From positions 312,001 to 376,000 of the forward strand of contig NC_064038.1 of the NCBI RefSeq assembly GCF_932526225.1: 64,000 bases of DNA, given 5' to 3'. The stretch's first letter is position 1. Every line of letters starts with the position of its first letter. Both the position numbers and the translations under genes were made by a program. Source of the stretch: Nematostella vectensis (Eukaryota; Cnidaria; Anthozoa; Actiniaria; Edwardsiidae). Shown piece after piece: positions 1 through 8,449 of the stretch. Under the pieces are notes generated by a model. That model searched no databases and had not been told where the DNA came from. It saw only the letters and a list, made by a program, of their open reading frames with translations.

Positions 1-154
1 AGTTGTCAATGCTTTGTTAAAATAATATTCGATATTTTACTGAATGTTTATTGACAGTTTGTGGGCATTTCCTTTGAATGCAAGTCTTCCACATGTACCA
101 AAGGCTCATAGGTCAACATTAGAATTTGACTGAAATTCATTGTGTCCTGGCCGG

Positions 155-173
155 AGGGCTATTGCAAAGCTCT
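155..173. other. Short hairpin 1 (6-bp arms)
   Basis: AGGGCT, a 7-nt loop, then AGCTCT. In most units the left arm reads AGAGCT, giving a perfect 6-bp stem; here one pair becomes G-T. The GAGGGCT/GAGAGCT difference is also a subfamily marker: GAGGGCT occurs in units 1-4, 23-27 and 29-31. In units 3 and 30 the right arm is AGGTCT, which breaks a pair. Confidence 0.5.
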
Positions 174-190
174 TCATCACACTGCACTTT

Positions 191-213
191 GAAGCATATT
201 CTATGTATGCTTC
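191..213. other. Short hairpin 2 (8-bp perfect arms)
   Basis: GAAGCATA, a 7-nt loop (TTCTATG), then TATGCTTC. The arms are perfectly complementary and remain so in almost all units. Loop variants exist (TTATATG in units 2, 25 and 28; TTTTTTG in unit 26). Unit 22 (TTAAAGCATA) and unit 36 (TTTAAGCATA) alter the left arm. Confidence 0.55.
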
Positions 214-216
214 TTT

Positions 217-229
217 GTACAAAATGTAC
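217..229. other. Short hairpin 3 (GTACA/TGTAC)
   Basis: A 5-bp perfect inverted repeat with a 3-nt A loop, four bases after hairpin 2. Arms this short can arise by chance; it is noted because it sits in a run of small inverted repeats. Confidence 0.3.
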
Positions 230-280
230 CCCTCCTAATAGAACATTAAAGATCACATAACTTGTTTACTTCCTCGACTC

Positions 281-309
281 TATGCTTTTTATTTTTGTTC
301 TCTTACTAG
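281..309 (+). promoter_or_regulatory. Splice-acceptor-like pyrimidine tract ending CTTACTAG
   Basis: A T-rich run, TTTTTATTTTTGTTCTC, is followed by TTACTAG|GAAAA, close to the metazoan 3' splice-site consensus. Units 5 and 32 read TTACCAG and unit 22 reads ATACTAG; unit 13 changes only the base after AG (TTACTAG|AAAAA). It has the right orientation to pair with the donor-like site at 407/408, which would define a 98-nt exon-like segment at 310-407. This is motif evidence only; no transcript is shown. Confidence 0.3.
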
Positions 310-337
310 GAAAATATCGAATACAAATAATCAGTTA

Positions 338-362
338 AGCTAGCAAGCTCATTTTGCTAGCT
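338..362. other. Hairpin 4 (9-bp perfect arms, AGCTAGCAA)
   Basis: AGCTAGCAA, a 7-nt loop (GCTCATT), then TTGCTAGCT. This is the longest perfect hairpin I found in the unit. It appears intact in every unit I checked and lies immediately upstream of the TATA-like sequence. It could form a cruciform or RNA hairpin. A Helitron 3' terminus was considered, but no CTRR end follows. Confidence 0.6.
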
Positions 363-363
363 G

Positions 364-370
364 TATATAA
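364..370 (+). promoter_or_regulatory. TATA-box-like TATATAA
   Basis: TGTATATAATG lies directly after hairpin 4. If used by Pol II, initiation would fall near 394-400, within TTTAGTATCC, about 10 bp before a donor-like CAG|GTAGAC. Unit 25 reads GTAAATAATG and loses the match; the others keep it. In A+T-rich DNA such a box is easily fortuitous. Confidence 0.25.
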
Positions 371-399
371 TGCATATCAGGCCTGTATCTTTAGTATCC

Positions 400-413
400 T
401 GGATCAGGTAGAC
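400..413 (+). promoter_or_regulatory. Splice-donor-like GGATCAG|GTAGAC
   Basis: ATCAG|GTAGAC matches the core 5' splice-site pattern (AG|GTRR). It overlaps a small inverted repeat CCTG-GAT-CAGG. Units 14 and 16 read CAGGAAGAC, abolishing the GT; units 7 and 34 read CAAGTAGAC. Loss in some units means it is not essential to every copy. Confidence 0.2.
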
Positions 414-485
414 GAACCTATGTCACACCACTTTTTTGATGAGTATTATAAAAAAAATACTGAAAAACGTTATCTTGAACTGTGT

Positions 486-512
486 AAAAAAAAAAAAAAA
501 AAGAAAAAAAAA
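486..512 (+). repeat. Length-variable A tract (T runs on the minus strand)
   Basis: Seventeen A, one G and nine A here. Across units the first run varies from about 8 A (units 7, 34) to 25-26 A (units 8, 12) and is usually separated from the second run by CATAG, CAGAG or CAGAT. Units 10, 11 and 20 instead carry CAAAAA-type interruptions. On the minus strand it lies directly 3' of the tRNA-like element, where T runs would act as Pol III terminators. Confidence 0.85.
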
Positions 513-600
513 GGCCATTGGCCTGGGATCGAACCCGGCCTAAAGAACAAAACGGAAACCATACATACGGATTACCCAATCGGTATGGCAGCACAAGGCT
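513..600 (-). ncRNA. Degenerate tRNA-like element with perfect B box (one per unit)
   Basis: On the minus strand the sequence GGTTCGATCCC (525-535) matches the Pol III B-box consensus GGTTCGANNCC at every fixed position. It can form a T arm with loop TTCGATC and arms CCGGG/CCAGG, with one mismatch. About 12 bp beyond it the strand enters long T runs, as expected for Pol III termination. Upstream, TGCCATACCGATTGGG is a weak A-box/D-arm candidate about 55 bp from the B box, a spacing closer to long-variable-arm tRNAs or SINE heads than to ordinary tRNAs. I could not fold a convincing acceptor stem or anticodon arm, so this is not a standard tRNA. It could be a tRNA-derived SINE head, a decayed tRNA gene or a TFIIIC-only site. 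B-box positions in other units are given in their entries. Confidence 0.4.
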
Positions 601-890
601 TTTACGGAAGGCTGTAAAGAACCCGAAGGCCCCAAGCACCGATATTTCCGGCGAATATGCTGTACAACACTCTTGCAAGGTATTCCAACCCGCGCATTAA
701 TGGGGAGGACAATAACCAGGATCCCAGGCCTGTAATACGGTTACGCCACGCACAGCTCGCTGAGATATGGGATGAAAACAAATTCAGGTCTATGTGGGCG
801 TTTTGGGTCCCTTGGGGGCTCGCTATTTCGGCGTGGCATCGTAACGCACGCGAGCGCATTGTCTTTTATTGTGTACAGAATGTCTCTGTC
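601..890. other. CpG-richer middle segment (type A/B haplotype region)
   Basis: This part is richer in G+C than its surroundings and has a CpG cluster near 830-860 (CGTAACGCACGCGAGCGC). Short frames run through it on both strands, but I recognise no domain. Two haplotypes exist. Type A has CTTGGGGGCTCGCTATTT, CGAGCGC and GTCTCTG; type B has CTTGAGGGCTCGCAATTT, CGATCGC and GTATCTG. The overlapping frames change residues whenever bases change, so I see no coding constraint. Confidence 0.6.
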
Positions 891-955
891 GTTTTTTGCT
901 TTACTTTTAGTTTTGCTTTATTTTTATTATTATTTTTTTGTCTTTTTATTTACAG
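891..955 (+). promoter_or_regulatory. Long pyrimidine tract ending TTTACAG (acceptor-like)
   Basis: About 60 nt of T-rich sequence with TTATTATT steps ends in TTTATTTACAG, the strongest 3' splice-site-like match in the unit. Units 11 and 14-17 read TTTATAG, which still keeps AG. Units 24 and 25 read TTTTTACATTTC and lose the AG. Tract length varies by a base or two between units. No expression evidence is available here. Confidence 0.3.
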
Positions 956-975
956 TTATTTGTACAGTATTTGAC

Positions 976-985
976 CATAGCTATG
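976..985. other. 10-bp palindrome CATAGCTATG
   Basis: Perfect dyad in type A units. Most type B units read CCTAGCTATG, units 5, 32 and 35 CCAAGCTATG, and units 18-19 CATATCTATG, each breaking the symmetry. It therefore behaves as a haplotype marker rather than a conserved site. Confidence 0.4.
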
Positions 986-1003
986 ATAACAATTATTCAA
1001 AAT

Positions 1004-1043
1004 TATTGTAACCAACTATTGTAACCAATTATCGTAAACCAAC
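1004..1043 (+). repeat. Triplicated 13-14 bp motif (TATTGTAACCAAC)
   Basis: Three consecutive related copies: TATTGTAACCAAC (1004-1016), TATTGTAACCAAT (1017-1029) and TATCGTAAACCAAC (1030-1043). The triplet is kept in essentially all units, with point changes such as CAACAATTG in unit 21 and CCTATTATCG in unit 36. It is a small internal minisatellite whose copy number looks fixed at three. Confidence 0.65.
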
Positions 1044-1088
1044 TTGACTGCAAAACACTATTAGGCATTTCTTTCATGTGACTGCAAA

Positions 1089-1102
1089 GTTGACATGTCA
1101 AC
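1089..1102. other. Perfect 14-bp palindrome GTTGACATGTCAAC
   Basis: The sequence equals its own reverse complement over 14 bp, with inverted TGACA half-sites. It is intact in every unit I read except unit 36 (GTTGACATATCAAC); the last copy runs off the window end. A dimeric DNA-binding protein site is possible, but no protein can be assigned from sequence alone. Confidence 0.55.
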
Positions 1103-1130
1103 ATCTAGAGGGGCTTCACCCAACAAGGAA

Positions 1131-1319
1131 TCATGGGGGACCATGAAAGCACGGTGTCGCGGAAAATTTTCCTGCCCCATTTATCAGGAACATCTGTGCA
1201 GCCGATGCCCTTAGTTGGATGGGGTGCACAGTTGCTTTGGGTATCGCCCTGAAGATGGCACAGTGACCACAAGATGTATCTGAATGAAACTGTATACTTA
1301 TTTCAAATTTTAAAAACAT
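1131..1319 (-). other. G+C-richer block with a 62-codon minus-strand frame, not supported as a gene
   Basis: A frame beginning MFLKFEISIQFHSDT and ending CFHGPP recurs in all 37 units where it is fully visible. I recognise no family. Changes between units (for example CGH to CVH, YGH or CCH; HP to HL; GAG to GAV; SD to SH) alter residues without an evident excess of silent changes, and there is no coding context. The block stands out from the A+T-rich DNA around it and might be a fragment of an older insertion. Confidence 0.25.
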
Positions 1320-1687
1320 GTGAGTGTTACTTACTTAGTTACAGTAGTTCTTTTGAATATTATTATTTACGTGTATAATTTAGATGAGTAATAAATACTT
1401 CTTATTTGTCTCGTAGAGCTCGTATCGTTCCTCCTAAATAACAAACAAAATAATGTGTGTTATTATCTTGGTGCAAAGGAATCTACAGTAGTTTTGTAAT
1501 CAAATAAATGTTTTACTATTAACACACTTGTTCTTTCAACCAGTTTGTTGGTCTCACAAATAGACTTTTAATAAACTGGTATCCCCCCCTCTCCACTCAA
1601 TAAAGGGTCAGCGTCATGGCATTGCGCATGTCTGGAGTCAGTGTTTATTGTAGGCTTTCAATTGTCTACACACAGTTGAACTTTAAT
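1320..1687. other. A+T-rich 3' part of the unit, no gene seen
   Basis: Contains GTGAGT (1321-1326, donor-like), several AATAAA-like hexamers that are expected by chance at this composition, an inverted repeat, and a C tract followed by TCTCCACTCAATAAAGGG. I see no conserved RNA or protein signature. Confidence 0.5.
1539..1580. other. Inverted repeat ACCAGTTT / AAACTGGT
   Basis: Perfect 8-bp arms separated by 26 bp (1539-1546 and 1573-1580). Units 2 and 29 read AAACTTTTATC and lose the right arm. A C tract follows directly, usually seven C, with six C in units 6, 33 and 36, six C then TATCC in units 11, 14, 16 and 17, and nine C in unit 12. Confidence 0.45.
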
Positions 1688-3375
1688 AGTTGTCAATGCT
1701 TTGTTAAAATAATATTCGATATTTTACTGAATGTTTATTGACAGTTTGTGGGCATTTCCTTTGAATGCAAGTCTTCCACATGTACCAAAGGCTCATAGGT
1801 CAACATTAGAATTTGACTGAAATTCATTGTGTCCTGGCCGGAGGGCTATTGCAAAGCTCTTCATCACACTGCACTTTGAAGCATATTATATGTATGCTTC
1901 TTTGTACAAAATGTACCCCTCCTAATAGAACATTAAAGATCACATAACTTGTTTACTTCCTCGACTCTATGCTTTTTATTTTTGTTCTCTTACTAGGAAA
2001 ATATCGAATACAAATAATCAGTTAAGCTAGCAAGCTCATTTTGCTAGCTGTATATAATGCATATCAGGCCTGTATCTTTAGTATCCTGGATCAGGTAGAC
2101 GAACCTATGTCACACCACTTTTTTGATGAGTATTATAAAAAAAATACTAAAAAACGTTATCTTGAACTGTGTAAAAAAAAAAAAAACATAGAAAAAAAAA
2201 GGCCATTGGCCTGGGATCGAACCCGGCCTAAAGAACAAAACGGAAACCATACATACGGATTACCCAATCGGTATGGCAGCACAAGGCTTTTACGGAAGGG
2301 GGTAAAGAACCCGAAGGCCCCAAGCACCGATATTTCCGGCGAAAATGCTGTACAACACTCTTGCAAGGTATTCCAACCCGCGCATTAATGGGGAGGACAA
2401 TAACCAGGATCCCAGGCCTGTAATACGGTTACGCCACGCACAGCTCGCTGAGATATGGGATGAAAAAAAATACAGGTCTATGTGGGCGTTTTGGGTCCCT
2501 TGAGGGCTCGCAATTTCGGCGTGGCATCGTAACGCACGCGATCGCATTGTCTTTTATTGTGTACAGAATGTATCTGTCGTTTTTTGCTTTACTTTTAGTT
2601 TTGCTTTATTTTTATTATTATTTTTTTGTCTTTTTATTTACAGTTCTTTGTACAGTATTTGACCCTAGCTATGATAACAATTATTCAAAATTATTGTAAC
2701 CAACTATTGTAACCAATTATCGTAAACCAACTTGACTGCAAAACACTATTAGGCATTTCTTTCATGTGACTGCAAAGTTGACATGTCAACATCTAGAAGG
2801 GCTTCACACAACAAGGAATCATGGGGGACCATGAAAGCACGGTGTCGCGGAAAATTTTACTGCCCCATTTATCAGGAACATCTGTGCAGCCGATGCCCTT
2901 AGTTGGATGGGGTGCACAGTTGCTTTGGGTATCGCCCTGAAGATGGCACAATGACCACAAGATGTATCTGAATGAAACTGTATACTTATTTCAAATTTTA
3001 AAAACATGTGAGTGTTCCTTACTTAGTTACAGTAGTTCTTTTGAATATTATTATTTACGTGTATAATTTAGATGAGTAATAAATACTTCTTATTTGTCTC
3101 GTAGAGCTCGTATCGTTCCTCCTAAATAACAAACAAAATAATGTGTGTTATTATCTTGGTGCAAAGGAATCTACAGTAGTTTTGTAATCAAAAAATTGTT
3201 TTACTATTAACACACTTGTTCTTTCAACCAGTTTGTTGGTCTCACAAATAGACTTTTAATAAACTTTTATCCCCCCCTCTCCACTCAATAGAGGGTCAGC
3301 GTCATGGCATTGCGCATGTCTGGAGTCAGTGTTTATTGTAGGCTTTCAATTGTCTACACACAGTTGAACTTTAAT
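1688..3375 (+). repeat. Array unit 2 (1,688 bp; type B)
   Basis: B box at 2213-2223 (minus strand). Marker variants GGAAGGGGGTAAAG, GAAAATGCTG, CTAGAAGGGCTTCACA, GTGTTCCTTAC, CAAAAAATTG and AAACTTTTATC recur together in unit 29. Closest relatives are units 29 and 27. Confidence 0.95.
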
Positions 3376-5065
3376 AGTTGTCAATGCTTTGTTAAAATAA
3401 TATTCGATATTTTACTGAATGTTTATTGACAGTTTGTGGGCATTGCCTTTGAATGCAAGTCTTCCACATGTACCAAAGGCTCATAGGTCAACATTAGAAT
3501 TTGACTGAAATTCATTGTGTCCTGGCCGGAGGGCTATTGCAAAGGTCTTCATCACACTGCACTTTGAAGCATATTCTATGTATGCTTCTTTGTACAAAAT
3601 GTACCCCTCCTAATAGAACATTAAAGATCACATAACTTGTTTACTTCCTCGACTCTATGCTTTTTATTTTTGTTCTCTTACTAGGAAAATATCGAATACA
3701 AATAATCAGTTAAGCTAGCAAGCTCATTTTGCTAGCTGTATATAATGCATATCAGGCCTGTATCTTTAGTATCCTGGATCAGGTAGACGAACCTATGTCA
3801 CCCCACTTTTTTGATGAGTATTATAAAAAAAATTCTAAAAAAAACGTTATCTTGAACTGTGTAAAAAAAAAAAAACATAGAAAAAAAAAAGGCCATTGGC
3901 CTGGGATCGAACCCGGCCTAAAGAACAAAACGGAAACCATACATACGGATTACCCAATCGGTATGGCAGCACAAGGCTTTTACGGAAGGCTGTAAAGAAC
4001 CCGAAGGCCCCAAGCACCGATATTTCCGGCGAAAATGCTGTACAACACTCTTGCAAGGTATTCCAACCCGCGCATTAATGGGGAGGACAATAACCAGGAT
4101 CCCAGGCCTGTAATACGGTTACGCCACGCACAGCTCGCTGAGATATGGGATGAAAAAAAATACAGGTCTATGTGGGCATTTTGGGTCCCTTGAGGGCTCG
4201 CAATTTCGGCGTGGCATCGTAACGCACGCGATCGCATTGTCTTTTATTGTGTACAGAATGTATCTGTCGTTTTTTGCTTTACTTTTAGTTTTGCTTTATT
4301 TTTATTATTATTTTTTTGTCTTTTTATTTACAGTTCTTTGTACAGTATTTGACCCTAGCTATGATAACAATTATTCAAAATTATTGTAACCAACTATTGT
4401 AACCAATTATCGTAAACCAACTTGACTGCAAAACACTATTAGGCATTTCTTTCATGTGACTGCAAAGTTGACATGTCAACATCTAGAGGGGATTCACACA
4501 ACAAGGAATCATGGGGGACCATGAAAGCACGGTGTCGCGGAAAATTTTCCTGCCCCATTTATCAGGAACATCTGTGCAGCCGATGCCCTTAGTTGGATGG
4601 GGTGCACAGTTGCTTTGGGTATCGCCCTGAAGATGGCACAGTGACCACAAGATGTATCTGAATGAAACTGTATACTTATTTCAAATTTTAAAAACATGTG
4701 AGTGTTACTTACTTAGTTACAGTAGTTCTTTTGAATATTATTATTTACGTGTATAATTTAGATGAGTAATAAATACTTCCTATTTGACTCGTAGAGCTCG
4801 TATCGTTCCTCCTAAATAACAAACAAAATAATGTGTGTTATTATCTTGGTGCAAAGGAATCTACAGTAGTTTTGTAATCAAATAATTGTTTTACTATTAA
4901 CACACTTGTTCTTTCAACCAGTTTGTTGGTCTCACAAATAGACTTTTAATAAACTGGTATCCCCCCCTCTCCACTCAATAAAGGGTCAGCGTCATGGCAT
5001 TGCGCATGTCTGGAGTCAGTGTTTATTGTAGGCTTTCAATTGTCTACACACAGTTGAACTTTAAT
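3376..5065 (+). repeat. Array unit 3 (1,690 bp; type B)
   Basis: B box at 3903-3913. Shares GGGCATTGCCTTTG, GCAAAGGTCTTC, GTCACCCCAC, AAATTCTAAAAAAAACG and CCTATTTGACTCG with unit 30. TGTGGGCATTTTGG is private to this unit. Confidence 0.95.
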
Positions 5066-6755
5066 AGTTGTCAATGCTTTGTTAAAATAATATTCGATAT
5101 TTTACTGAATGTTTATTGACAGTTTGTGGGCATTTCCTTTGAATGCAAGTCTTCCACATGTACCAAAGGCTCATGGGTCAACATTAGAATTTGACTGAAA
5201 TTCATTGTGTCCTGGCCGGAGGGCTATTGCAAAGCTCTTCATCACACTGCACTTTGAAGCATATTCTATGTATGCTTCTTTGTACAAAATGTACCCCTCC
5301 TAATAGAACATTAAAGATCACATAACTTGTTTACTTCCTCGACTCTATGCTTTTTATTTTTGTTCTCTTACTAGGAAAATATCGAATACAAATAATCAGT
5401 TAAGCTAGCAAGCTCATTTTGCTAGCTGTATATAATGCATATCAGGCCTGTATCTTTAGTATCCTGGATCAGGTAGACGAACCTATGTCACACCACTTTT
5501 TTGATGAGTATTATAAAAAAAATACTAAAAAACGTTATCTTGAACTGTGTAAAAAAAAAAAAAAACATAGAAAAAAAAAAGGCCATTGGCCTGGGATCGA
5601 ACCCGGCCTAAAGAACAAAACGGAAACCATACATACGGATTACCCAATCGGTATGGCAGCACAAGGCTTTTACGGAAGGGGGTAAAGAACCCGAAGGCCC
5701 CAAGCACCGATATTTCCGGCGAAAATGCTGTACAACACTCTTGCAAGGTATTCCAACCCGCGCATTAATGGGGAGAACAATAACCAGGATCCCAGGCCTG
5801 TAATACGGATACGCCACGCACAGCTCGCTGAGATATGGGATGAAAAAAAATACAGGTCTATGTGGGCGTTTTGGGTCCCTTGAGGGCTCGCAATTTCGGC
5901 GTGGCATCGTAACGCACGCGATCGCATTGTCTTTTATTGTGTACAGAATGTATCTGTCGTTTTTTGCTTTACTTTTAGTTTTGCTTTATTTTTATTATTA
6001 TTTTTTTGTCTTTTTATTTACAGTTCTTTGTACAGTATTTGACCATAGCTATGATAACAATTATTCAAAATTATTGTAACCAACTATTGTAACCAATTAT
6101 CGTAAACCAACTTGACTGCAAAACACTATTAGGCATTTCTTTCATGTGACTGCAAAGTTGACATGTCAACATCTAGAGGGGATTCACACAACAAGGAATC
6201 ATGGGGGACCATGAAAGCACGGTGTCGCGGAAAATTTTCCTGCCCCATTTATCAGGAACATCTGTGCAGCCGATGCCCTTAGTTGGATGGGGTGCACAGT
6301 TGCTTTGGGTATCGCCCTGAAGATGGCACAGTGACCACAAGATGTATCTGAATGAAACTGTATACTTATTTCAAATTTTAAAAACATGTGAGTGTTACTT
6401 ACTTAGTTACAGTAGTTCTTTTGAATATTATTATTTACGTGTATAATTTAGATGAGTAATAAATACTTCTTATTTGTCTCGTAGAGCTCGTATCGTTCCT
6501 CCTAAATAACAAACAAAATAATGTGTGTTATTATCTTGGTGCAAAGGAATCTACAGTAGTTTTGTAATCAAATAATTGTTTTACTATTAACACACTTGTT
6601 CTTTCAACCAGTTTGTTGGTCTCACAAATAGACTTTTAATAAACTGGTATCCCCCCCTCTCCACTCAATAAAGGGTCAGCGTCATGGCATTGCGCATGTC
6701 TGGAGTCAGTGTTTATTGTAGGCTTTCAATTGTCTACACACAGTTGAACTTTAAT
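5066..6755 (+). repeat. Array unit 4 (1,690 bp; type B)
   Basis: B box at 5593-5603. CTCATGGGTCAAC is shared only with unit 31. GGGGAGAACAATAACC and TACGGATACGCC are private. Its 3' half reads GACCATAGC, unlike the CCCTAGC of most type B units. Confidence 0.95.
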
Positions 6756-8449
6756 AGTTGTCAATGCTTTGTTAAAATAATATTCGATATTTTACTGAAT
6801 GTTTATTGACAGTTTGTGGGCATTTCCTTTGAATGCAAGTCTTCCACATGTACCAAAGGCTCATAGGTCAACATTAAAATTTGACTGAAATTCATTGTGT
6901 CCTGGCCGGAGAGCTATTGCAAAGCTCTTCATCACACTGCACTTTGAAGCATATTCTATGTATGCTTCTTTGTACAAAATGTACCCCTCCTAATAGAACA
7001 TTAAAGATCACATAACTTGTTTACTTCCTCGACTCTATGCTTTTTATTTTTGTTCTCTTACCAGGAAAATATCGAATACAAATATTCAGTTAAGCTAGCA
7101 AGCTCATTTTGCTAGCTGTATATAATGCATATCAGGCCTGTATCTTTAGTATCCTGGATCAGGTAGACGAACCTATGTCACCCCACTTTTTTGATGAGTA
7201 TTATAAAAAAAATTCTAAAAAAACGTTATCTTGAACTGTGTAAAAAAAAAAAAAAAAAACATAGAAAAAAAAAAGGCCATTGGCCTGGGATCGAACCCGG
7301 CCTAAAGAACAAAACGGAAACCATACATACGGATTACCCAATCGGTATGGCAGCACAAGGCTTTTACGGAAGGCTGTAAAGAACCCGAAGGCCCCAAGCA
7401 CCGATATTTCCGGCGAATATGCTGTACAACACTCTTGCAAGGTATTCCAACCCGCGCATTAATGGGGAGGACAATAACCAGGATCCCAGGCCTGTAATAC
7501 GGTTACGCCACGCACAGCTCGCTGAGATATGGTATGAAAAAAAATACAGGTCTATGTGGGCGTTTTGGGTCAATTGAGGGCTCGCAATTTCGGCGTGGCA
7601 TCGTAACGCACGCGATCGCATTGTCTTTTATTGTGTACAGAATGTATCTGTCGTTTTTTGCTTTACTTCTAGTTTTGCTTTATTTTTATTATTAATTTTT
7701 TGTCTTTTTATTTACAGTTCTTTGTACAGTATTTGACCCAAGCTATGATAACAATAATTCAAAATTATTGTAACCAACTATTGTAACCAATTATCGTAAA
7801 CCAACTTGACTGCAAAACACTATTAGATATTTCTTTCATGTGACTGCAAAGTTGACATGTCAACATCTAGAGGGGCTTCACCCAACAAGGAATCATGGGG
7901 GACCATGAAAGCACGGTGTCGCGGAAAATTTTCCTGCCCCATTTATCAGGAACATCTGTGCAGCCGATGCCCTTAGTTGGATGGGGTGCACAGTTGCTTT
8001 GGGTATCGCCCTGAAGATGGCACAGTGAACACAAGATGTATCTGAATGAAACTGTATACTTATTTCAAATTTTAAAAACATGTGAGTGTTACTTACTTAG
8101 TTACAGTAGTTCTTTTGAATATTATTATTTACGTGTATAATTTAGATGAGTAATAAATACTTCTTATTTGTCTCGTAGAGCTCGTATCGTTCCTCCTAAA
8201 TAACAAACAAAATAATGTGTGTTATTATCTTGGTGCAAAGGAATCTACAGTAGTTTTGTAATCAAATAATTGTTTTACTATTAACACACTTGTTCTTTCA
8301 ACCAGTTTGTTGGTCTCACAAATAGACTTTTAATAAACTGGTATCCCCCCCTCTCCACTCAATAAAGGGTCAGCGTCATGGCATTGCGCATGTCTGGAGT
8401 CAGTGTTTATTGTAGGCTTTCAATTGTCTACACACAGTTGAACTTTAAT
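6756..8449 (+). repeat. Array unit 5 (1,694 bp; type B)
   Basis: B box at 7287-7297. TTACCAGG, AATATTCAGTT, ATGGTATGA, GGGTCAATTGAGGG, TTAGATATTTC and GTGAACACAAG are shared with unit 32 only. TATTAATTTTTTG is private. Confidence 0.95.

Larger units (their letters stand above)
1..1687 (+). repeat. Array unit 1 (1,687 bp; type A)
   Basis: Reference unit for the internal features listed below. The B-box core is at 525-535 on the minus strand. It shares GATGAAAACAAATTCAGG only with unit 28, and shares ACTGAAAAACG and the A tract broken by a single G with units 26 and 28. The acceptor-like site is followed by TTATTTG, as in units 7, 22, 26 and 28. Confidence 0.95.

Noticed and set aside
338-362. 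Helitron 3' terminus
   Set aside because: The hairpin is followed by GTATATAATG rather than a CTRR end, and no TC 5' end or Rep/helicase sequence was found.
513-600. A functional standard tRNA gene
   Set aside because: Only the T arm/B box is convincing. No paired acceptor stem, no clear anticodon arm, and A-to-B box spacing is longer than usual. Kept only as a tRNA-like element.
354-617. Plus-strand frame of about 87 codons beginning MLAVYNAYQ, recurring in many units
   Set aside because: It runs through the A tract as a lysine stretch and shifts frame whenever the A run changes length, giving products of 86-118 residues. A real protein would not tolerate this.
518-700. Plus-strand 60-codon frame present in almost every unit
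   Set aside because: It starts at a TTG, overlaps the tRNA-like element in antisense, and its variants (A/G/T/V, Y/N) are non-silent. It has no family similarity that I recognise.
602-859. Minus-strand 85-codon frame (MRSRALRCH...) and overlapping plus-strand 105- and 79-codon frames
   Set aside because: Three or more frames overlap on both strands and persist only because the DNA is nearly identical between units. Substitutions mostly change residues, hydrophobic stretches come from T-rich DNA, and no domain is recognisable.
1590-1610. AATAAA in CTCAATAAAGGG as a real polyadenylation signal
   Set aside because: Several AATAAA-like hexamers occur per unit, as expected in A+T-rich DNA. Units 2, 25, 27 and 29 read AATAGAGGG here, and no transcript is shown to end nearby.
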